A stretch of DNA of 64,000 nucleotides from JAGPHI01 sp036661035 (lineage in GTDB: Bacteria; Bacillota; Clostridia; Oscillospirales; Ruminococcaceae): NCBI GenBank assembly GCA_036661035.1, contig JAVWZM010000001.1:13367-77366 (forward strand). Reading direction: 5' to 3'. This document shows positions 59,182 through 64,000 of the stretch, in pieces. Each line of letters starts with the position of its first letter. Position 1 is the first letter of the stretch. The position numbers and the translations under genes were made by a program. The notes below the pieces were generated by a model. It ran no database searches. It saw only the letters and a list, made by a program, of their open reading frames with translations, and was not told the origin of the DNA.

Positions 59182-59487
59182 ATGTTTTTTACAAAGCGAA
59201 AATTTGCAACTATGTCTATGGAAGATGCGAAAAAGGAACTTGAAACAGATTTAAATATTATTTTAATTGATGTGCGCGAGCCTGAGGAATACGCACAAAG
59301 GCATATTCCAAACAGCAAAAATGTGCCGATAAGCAATATCGAGGGCATTTCAGATGCAGCACCGGATAAATCTGCACGCATTTTTGCGTATTGCCTAAGC
59401 GGCGCACGCAGCCGCAGAGCCTGCGGAATTTTCGCGGAGCTTGGCTATACCGATGTAACAAATATTGGCGGAATTAATGCTTGGTAA
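59182..59487 (+). CDS. Rhodanese-like sulfurtransferase
   Basis: 101-residue single rhodanese domain. It has the conserved LIDVREPEEYAQRHIPNSKNVPIS, and the active-site loop YCLSGARSRRA, whose Cys would carry the persulfide. No signal peptide, so cytoplasmic. Substrate unknown. Preceded directly by repeat A4; followed by a bidirectional terminator. Confidence 0.9.
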   Translation: MFFTKRKFATMSMEDAKKELETDLNIILIDVREPEEYAQRHIPNSKNVPISNIEGISDAAPDKSARIFAYCLSGARSRRACGIFAELGYTDVTNIGGINAW

Positions 59488-59493
59488 CAATAC

Positions 59494-59533
59494 AAAAACA
59501 CCTTATGCGCAGTAAAGCACATAAGGTGTTTTT
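59494..59533. terminator. Bidirectional terminator after the rhodanese gene
   Basis: AAAAACACCTTATG (59494-59507) and CATAAGGTGTTTTT (59520-59533) pair perfectly, with T-runs on both strands. It also serves the convergent lipoprotein gene. Confidence 0.88.
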
Positions 59534-59568
59534 AAATTATGCATTAACCTTAATTTTGCAGAGCAAAA

Positions 59569-59997
59569 TTATTCGCTAACAGCGTTTTCTACAACAACAA
59601 CGTCTGTTTTGCCGGCTTTAGCCTGTGCCTCTACGGCTTTCATCAGCTCTTTAGCGGAGCTAGATGCAAATGTTGCGCCTGCAACGCCTTCGATTTTGTC
59701 GGCAGTGCCGGCAGCTTTAATCTGTGCGTTAAGCTCAGGCAGCCATACGCTAAGCTTCGGCTCCATTGGATATTGTTCATCAGGTGTGTCGCTCTTTAGC
59801 TTACCGTCTTTGTCTTTTGCGTTGTAATCAACTTCTGTGATTGCGCCATCTTTATAGGTAACAGACAGGTAATCTGTCCAGCCGTGTGAAGCGTTTTTGT
59901 TTTCGGCGGCATAAGTGCCGTCTTTAATTTTGCCGCCGCAAGCTACTAATGAAAGAGCCATAACCGCGGTAAGTGCTAATACAAGTATTTTTTTCAT
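59569..59997 (-). CDS. FMN-binding-domain lipoprotein
   Basis: 142 residues from ATG 59997 (GGGAGGT nine bases upstream). Signal peptide with lipobox ALSLVACGG. The mature part is one FMN-bind domain: DGTYAAENKNASHGWTDYLSVTYKDGAITEVDYNAKDKDG and the covalent-flavin-type motif GVAGATFAS, where the Thr would be the flavinylation site. Likely an extracytoplasmic electron carrier of flavin-based electron transfer. No ApbE, Rnf or reductase gene is beside it. Confidence 0.85.
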   Translation of the reverse strand: MKKILVLALTAVMALSLVACGGKIKDGTYAAENKNASHGWTDYLSVTYKDGAITEVDYNAKDKDGKLKSDTPDEQYPMEPKLSVWLPELNAQIKAAGTADKIEGVAGATFASSSAKELMKAVEAQAKAGKTDVVVVENAVSE

Positions 59998-60052
59998 AAA
60001 ATGAATACCTCCCAATAATGTTCAGACAAACAGATTTGTTTGCCTTGTTATT

Positions 60053-60082
60053 ATAATAACAATAATATGCCCAATGTGTCAA
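60053..60082 (-). promoter_or_regulatory. Promoter of the FMN-binding lipoprotein gene
   Basis: On the minus strand TTGACA (complement of 60077-60082), 18 bases, TATTAT (complement of 60053-60058). Downstream at 60027-60042 lies an inverted repeat CAAACA-GATT-TGTTTG, a possible operator. Confidence 0.6.
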
Positions 60083-60253
60083 TGAATATTCCGTGAATTA
60101 TAATGCAATGAATGCATCTGTAATCTTACTGTAATATTTTTGTAAAAAATTGTAGTATAGATAAAATCAAACGTAATAATGAACAAATTTGCTCATGTGT
60201 AAATGCTACAGATAGGTATAAGCAAAAATATTTTAATGCCTAAAAATGTGTAA

Positions 60254-60499
60254 TTATGCCGCGTTTGCAGCTTTATTACGCCTTGCAGAAAGCATGATAG
60301 CCTTAGTTTTACGGCGCAGTTTGTTTTCGTATTTAGTTATATCAATAACAGCGCGAACGCAAAGCGCTATAACCACCGCTGCTTTTATAAAGCCTGTTTG
60401 CCCTGCCACAAGCCCACTTAAAGCGCAAACAGACAAAAGCACCAAAGCAACTATTGCTGTATCAAGTAAAAACTTTATAAGCTCTCTATGTTTTTTCAT
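60254..60499 (-). CDS. Small two-helix membrane protein, unknown
   Basis: 81 residues from ATG 60499 (GGAGG eight bases upstream; the longer frame has no ribosome site). Two hydrophobic segments (LLDTAIVALVLLSVCALSGLVA and FIKAAVVIALCVRAVIDI) and a basic tail (KLRRKTKAIMLSARRNKA). No family recognised. It is divergent from the LexA-like regulator, and its promoter spacer holds an inverted repeat. Confidence 0.65.
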   Translation of the reverse strand: MKKHRELIKFLLDTAIVALVLLSVCALSGLVAGQTGFIKAAVVIALCVRAVIDITKYENKLRRKTKAIMLSARRNKAANAA

Positions 60500-60531
60500 T
60501 TTATATTCCTCCACAGCTTTTCTGTAATTTC

Positions 60532-60631
60532 ATTGTATAACAACTGTTGGTTGTTGTCAATACTTTTTAACAACTATTTTTATATTATTTTTTATAATTA
60601 CCTTTACAAACACAACTTTAGGTAGTATAAT
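60532..60631. promoter_or_regulatory. Divergent promoters with operator-like repeats
   Basis: Minus strand: TTGACA (complement of 60555-60560), 17 bases, TACAAT (complement of 60532-60537). The spacer contains AACAAC...GTTGTTG arms. Plus strand: TTTACA (60603-60608), 17 bases, TATAAT (60626-60631) for the regulator. TAACAACT[G/A]TT occurs at 60538-60548 and again at 60568-60578. The repeats are good candidate sites for the adjacent XRE regulator. Confidence 0.7.
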
Positions 60632-60661
60632 CAAATTACAATAATTTTTAGGAGTGATTTC

Positions 60662-61258
60662 ATGTTTGCCAAAAGGCTAAAGGAATTGCGCCGTCTAAAA
60701 GGCGTTTCTCAAGTGGTACTTGCAAATATATTAAATGTAACGCAGCAAGCTGTGGGCAAATGGGAAACCGAGCGCAGCACGCCGGATCCTGCTACCTTGG
60801 CAAATATTGCGGATTATTTTTCTGTAACTGTAGATTATCTCCTTGGCTGCGATGCGAAAGCCGTCACGTCAAGCGGTGAATATCCTATACCTATTATAGG
60901 TACCGTAAAGGCAGGCTTTGGTGCCCTTGCTTTCGAGGAGGATTATGGCGTAGAATACGCCAATGTTAAAGATCCCGACAATTATTTTTTCTTAATAGTA
61001 AAAGGCGACAGCATGGAGCCGCGTATTCAAGACGGAGATTTAGCACTGGTGCATCGGCAACAAACCTTGGAAAACGGCGAGCTTGGCGTAATGGTGTATG
61101 GAGAGGGCGACGGCACTTTGAAAAAGTTTATAAAGCGCGGCAATGCCATTATCCTACAGCCGTTTAACCCGTCGTACGAGCCGCAAATCATAAAAGGCGA
61201 AGATTTGAATAGCCTTTATATAGCAGGAAAAGTTGTGGAAACAAAAGCAAAATGGTAA
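60662..61258 (+). CDS. XRE/LexA-like repressor with S24 peptidase domain
   Basis: 198 residues. N-terminal HTH (LKELRRLKGVSQVVLANILNVTQQAVGKWE, about 7-36), then a LexA-type self-cleaving domain with an Ala84-Gly85 cleavage site (TVKAGFG), the catalytic Ser117 in VKGDSMEP and Lys154/155 in GTLKKF. This layout is that of CI-type and HdiR-type repressors that cut themselves when RecA is activated by DNA damage. It is divergent to a small membrane-protein gene and is followed after 119 bases by a DNA-repair-type radical SAM pair. No phage genes adjoin it. Confidence 0.88.
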   Translation: MFAKRLKELRRLKGVSQVVLANILNVTQQAVGKWETERSTPDPATLANIADYFSVTVDYLLGCDAKAVTSSGEYPIPIIGTVKAGFGALAFEEDYGVEYANVKDPDNYFFLIVKGDSMEPRIQDGDLALVHRQQTLENGELGVMVYGEGDGTLKKFIKRGNAIILQPFNPSYEPQIIKGEDLNSLYIAGKVVETKAKW

Positions 61259-61377
61259 GCCCGTTTCTGATATGACAGACGTTATATATATATCAATAAT
61301 CCGCAGTATGCGCGGTTTGCCGAAACCACGCATATTTTGCACCTAAATGTCGCGTAAATGCGATAACGGAGGCGAAA

Positions 61378-62718
61378 ATGGACGTTTTAGATAAGCTGAC
61401 TATACTTACAGACAGCGCAAAATACGATGTTGCATGCACCTCAAGCGGCAACGACCGCGCAGGAAACAAAAGTGGGCTTGGCAGCACGGTAGCTTGCGGC
61501 ATATGCCACACATTTTCGGCAGATGGTCGCTGTGTAAGCTTGCTTAAAGTGCTTTTAACCAATTTTTGTATTTACGATTGCAAGTATTGTGTAAACCGCG
61601 TGTCAAACGATGTGCGCCGCGCGGCGTTCACGCCTGTGGAACTTGCGGATTTAACCATACAGTTTTATAGGCGCAATTATATCGAAGGCTTGTTTTTGTC
61701 AAGCGCGGTAATACAAAGCCCCGATTACACTATGGAGCAAATGATAAAAGCACTTGAAATTTTGCGCAATGATTATCACTTTAGAGGCTATATTCACGCT
61801 AAAACCATTCCCGGCGCAAGCGAGGCTCTTGTTACACAGCTTGGCCTTTTGGCAGATAGATTAAGCGTGAATATAGAGCTGCCAAGCGAAGCCAGCTTGC
61901 GCGCTTTGGCACCGGATAAAACGCGCAGCTCCATTTTGTTGCCTATGGCAAATGTAAGCCAAAGGGCAAAGGAAAACAAAGCCGAACTTGCGCTTTACAG
62001 AAACGCACCCAAGTTTGCGCCCGCAGGGCAAAGCACACAAATGATAGTGGGCGCAAGCCCTGAATCCGATTTTCAGATTCTGCGCCTTACGGAGGGGCTA
62101 TATCATAAATATAGTTTAAAACGAGTGTTTTTTTCGGCATATATACCCGTTTCGGATAATAAGCTTCTGCCTGCGCTTGGCACAAAGCCGCCGCTTTTGC
62201 GCGAGCATCGTCTTTATCAGGCAGATTGGCTTTTGCGGTTTTACAATTTTTCCGCAAGCGAAATTTTAAGCGAACAAACTCCGGATTTCGATCCATATCT
62301 TGATCCGAAATGCAATTGGGCACTACATAATATGCACTGTTTTCCGGTGGATATTAATAGCGCCGATTATAATACGCTGCTGCGTGTGCCGGGCATAGGG
62401 CCGAAAAGCGCGCTGCGTATAATCAAGGCGCGTAGCTGCGGCAGCTTGGATTTTCAAGATTTAAAGCGTATTGGCGTTGTTTTAAAGCGCGCACAATATT
62501 TTATAGTTTGCCGCGGTTTCACAAAGGGCATATATGCAGGGCGCGAGGAAACCGCACGCGCGTTGCTTGATCCATCTGCTTTTTCCTTTGAAACAGAGCA
62601 GACAAGTTTATTTACAGCACCCTTGCTGCAACAGCTTATGGGGCAAAACCGTGCGCCGCAATTTGCAGTGGCGGCGGCAAAATATGAGGTGAGCCGATGT
62701 ATCGCCGCGAGAATGTAA
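61378..62718 (+). CDS. Radical SAM protein of the putative DNA modification/repair family (TIGR03916-type)
   Basis: 446 residues. The cluster motif is C64-x3-C68-x2-C71 (NFCIYDCKYC). Upstream of it sits a Cys pair (ACGICHTF), and near residue 338 there is a helix-hairpin-helix (RVPGIGPKSALRIIKAR), a DNA-binding motif. The family always pairs with the next gene and has been proposed to act on DNA, but no reaction has been shown to my knowledge. AACGGAGGC precedes the ATG. It overlaps the next gene by 22 bases. Confidence 0.85.
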   Translation: MDVLDKLTILTDSAKYDVACTSSGNDRAGNKSGLGSTVACGICHTFSADGRCVSLLKVLLTNFCIYDCKYCVNRVSNDVRRAAFTPVELADLTIQFYRRNYIEGLFLSSAVIQSPDYTMEQMIKALEILRNDYHFRGYIHAKTIPGASEALVTQLGLLADRLSVNIELPSEASLRALAPDKTRSSILLPMANVSQRAKENKAELALYRNAPKFAPAGQSTQMIVGASPESDFQILRLTEGLYHKYSLKRVFFSAYIPVSDNKLLPALGTKPPLLREHRLYQADWLLRFYNFSASEILSEQTPDFDPYLDPKCNWALHNMHCFPVDINSADYNTLLRVPGIGPKSALRIIKARSCGSLDFQDLKRIGVVLKRAQYFIVCRGFTKGIYAGREETARALLDPSAFSFETEQTSLFTAPLLQQLMGQNRAPQFAVAAAKYEVSRCIAARM

Positions 62719-63446
62719 CCTATTTATACGATGCAAGCTTTGACGGATTTTTGTGCTGTGTACACGAAAGCGTGTATGCAAAAGAAATTCCTGCTGAAAT
62801 AATGCCCGAAAATGATTATATATCGTCGTTCTTTCCGCCTAAATATATTGCGCTAAATCGGCAGTATGCCAAATCGGTTTATAATTCATTGCAAATTAAG
62901 ATATCATGTGAAGCGCAGGAGCTGGTGCAAAGCGTGTTCTTTTCATGCATGCCGCAAAAAGAACTGTCAATTTTGCTTTTTTTGCTTTGGGCGTATAGAA
63001 ATGGTTCGCGCGTGATGGGCTTTGTGGCGCATCCTCTTTTACAGCCGCTTTTAGCCGCAGACAATGCTCTGCGCCATGAGGCGCATTTGTTTTTAGGCTT
63101 TTCGCGTTTTGAAGATGTGGGCGGTGCGCTTGTTGCAGTGATAGAGCCCAAAAACTATGTTTTGCCATATATTGCAGAGCATTTTTGCACACGCTTTGCA
63201 AACGAAAACTTTTTAATTTATGATAAAACCCATTCAATCGCGCTTATTTGGCAAGACGGAAAGGCAGAAATGCAAGAATTGGACAGCTTAGCAGTGCCGC
63301 CTTGCAGCATAAGCGAAAAACGATATCAATCTCTTTGGAAACAGTTTTACAAAACCATTGCCATTAAATCTCGCGAAAATCCTCTCTGCCGCCGCACACA
63401 TTGCCCCAAACGTTATTGGAACCAAATGTTGGAAATGCCCAAATAA
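62697..63446 (+). CDS. TIGR03915-type putative DNA repair partner (DUF4130, uracil-DNA-glycosylase-like)
   Basis: 249 residues. The N-terminus VTYLYDASFDGFLCCVHESVY is the family signature, and the C-terminal part (about 85-249) is DUF4130-like, with FLGFSRFEDVGGALVAVIEPKNYVLPYIAEHFCTRFANENFLIYDKTH. In other genomes the domain is fused to uracil-DNA glycosylases. The strict pairing with the radical SAM gene and translational overlap suggest one repair or modification machine. The closing CRRTHCPKRYWNQM holds two Cys. Confidence 0.85.
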   Translation: MYRRENVTYLYDASFDGFLCCVHESVYAKEIPAEIMPENDYISSFFPPKYIALNRQYAKSVYNSLQIKISCEAQELVQSVFFSCMPQKELSILLFLLWAYRNGSRVMGFVAHPLLQPLLAADNALRHEAHLFLGFSRFEDVGGALVAVIEPKNYVLPYIAEHFCTRFANENFLIYDKTHSIALIWQDGKAEMQELDSLAVPPCSISEKRYQSLWKQFYKTIAIKSRENPLCRRTHCPKRYWNQMLEMPK

Positions 63447-63561
63447 CAATAAAAACAGATTAAGTTAATTTACGAAGTAATTTTCAAAGCAAGTTTCACT
63501 GCTGCTTGCTTTAGAAATTGACCTAAAAAAATAAATTACCGCTATTTTATGATATTAATTA

Positions 63562-63591
63562 TTGACAGTATACATCTGTTTATGTTATGAT
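63562..63591 (+). promoter_or_regulatory. Promoter of the tRNA-Ser pair
   Basis: TTGACA (63562-63567), 18 bases, TATGAT (63586-63591), about 38 bases before the first tRNA. Confidence 0.7.
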
Positions 63592-63628
63592 AATTGAGCA
63601 ATCTTTAAAGGTTGGCAAAAATGCACAT

Positions 63629-63716
63629 GGAGAGGTGTCCGAGTGGTTTAAGGAGGCGGTCTTGAAAACCGTTGAGCAGCAATGCTCCGTGGGTTCGAAT
63701 CCCACCCTTTCCGCCA
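63629..63716 (+). tRNA. tRNA-Ser (TGA anticodon)
   Basis: 88 bases with CCA encoded. Acceptor GGAGAGG pairs with CCTTTCC (one G-U). The anticodon loop CTTGAAA holds TGA. A long variable arm (GAGCAGCAATGCTC) marks a class II tRNA, and the T-loop GGTTCGAATCC is standard. Confidence 0.95.
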
Positions 63717-63761
63717 ATTTCATCTCTCACAGCAATTTAATACATCAGCTAACGCTACCAT

Positions 63762-63851
63762 GGAGAAGTACTCAAGTGGTGACGAGGCGCCCCTGCTAAG
63801 GGCGTAGGTCGGGTAACCGGCGCGAGGGTTCAAATCCCTCCTTCTCCGCCA
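63762..63851 (+). tRNA. tRNA-Ser (GCT anticodon)
   Basis: 90 bases with CCA encoded. Acceptor GGAGAAG pairs with CTTCTCC; the anticodon loop CTGCTAA holds GCT; the variable arm is long (GTCGGGTAACCGGC). It is 45 bases after the first tRNA-Ser and shares its promoter and terminator. Confidence 0.95.
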
Positions 63852-63852
63852 T

Positions 63853-63891
63853 AAAAACCCACGTAATTACAACGTAATTACGTGGGTTTTT
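63853..63891 (+). terminator. Terminator after the tRNA pair
   Basis: AAAAACCCACGTAATTAC and GTAATTACGTGGGTTTTT form an 18-pair stem with loop AAC, one base after the tRNA CCA end. It works on both strands. Confidence 0.92.
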
Positions 63892-63951
63892 ATTATTTAT
63901 AACACATATTGCAACCCGTTTATTTTGATAGGGTTACTGGGCTTGTTGTTT

Positions 63952-64000
63952 TTAACAGGGTTTAAAGATTGCGTCTATTTGCAATATATCTTCCGGTGTT
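63952..64000 (-). CDS. Possible C-terminal end of a leftward gene
   Basis: On the minus strand one frame is open from the window edge to TAA at 63952-63954, encoding TPEDILQIDAIFKPC. The other two frames stop earlier. Only 15 codons are visible, so this is a weak call resting on plausible composition and position before a bidirectional terminator. Confidence 0.35.
   Translation of the reverse strand, partial: TPEDILQIDAIFKPC

Noticed and set aside
60254..61258. Prophage remnant suggested by a CI-like repressor
   Set aside because: No integrase, Cro, phage structural genes or attachment-site duplication is seen around it, and tRNA-Ser genes at 63629 and 63762 show no duplicated 3' end nearby.

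Overview
The window looks like a chromosomal segment of an anaerobic, low-to-mid GC, Gram-positive Clostridia-type bacterium. The evidence is gene content: infC-rpmI-rplT, a topA-trmFO-plsX-rnc-smc-ftsY run, the Firmicutes families YqeG, YqeK, RsfS, LCP and CD1247, an electron-bifurcating NfnAB pair, and several radical SAM enzymes. An L-fucose operon suggests a gut or mucosal lifestyle (inference). No phage, IS element, transposase or CRISPR array was seen.

Layout. 1-5705: L-fucose catabolism, transcribed leftward (fucA-fucO-fucU-fucK-fucI, the last cut by the window edge), facing a divergent AraC-type regulator. 5972-10045: a PfkB sugar kinase, a GlpP-type antiterminator and NfnAB. 10069-11444: the IF3/L35/L20 operon with its own promoter, leader hairpin and an ATT start for infC. 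11578-33926: a long rightward housekeeping run covering RNA modification, DNA uptake and topology, fatty-acid entry, chromosome segregation, NAD synthesis, ribosome silencing, leuS, rpsU, pepQ and efp. 34003-39176: leftward genes including a large protein that resembles a catalytically dead P-type ATPase, rlmB and a c-di-AMP-type CBS protein. 39492-50233: DedA, then phosphate uptake in two forms (Pit plus DUF47, and PstSCAB plus PhoU plus a two-component system) with a Pho box in front of pstS. 50378-58964: a TetR-centred divergent cluster holding a GlpA-like, GlpB-like and DUF1667 set, an alkyl-DHAP-synthase-like enzyme, an unrecognised protein and an MFS transporter, which suggests glycerol-phosphate or ether-lipid metabolism. 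59182-63446: rhodanese, an FMN-binding lipoprotein, a LexA-like regulator and a radical SAM/TIGR03915 DNA-repair pair. The window ends with two tRNA-Ser genes.

The most distinctive signal is non-coding. Three families of structured intergenic repeats are scattered through the window. Family A has four copies of about 100 nt, and three of them sit directly in front of genes. Family B has five copies, with a terminal hairpin that shows compensatory base changes. Family C has one full long hairpin and one half copy. Together with the pseudo-P-type ATPase and the two regulator-operator pairs, these are the best candidates for something undescribed. All calls come from reading sequence; no search or folding program was run.
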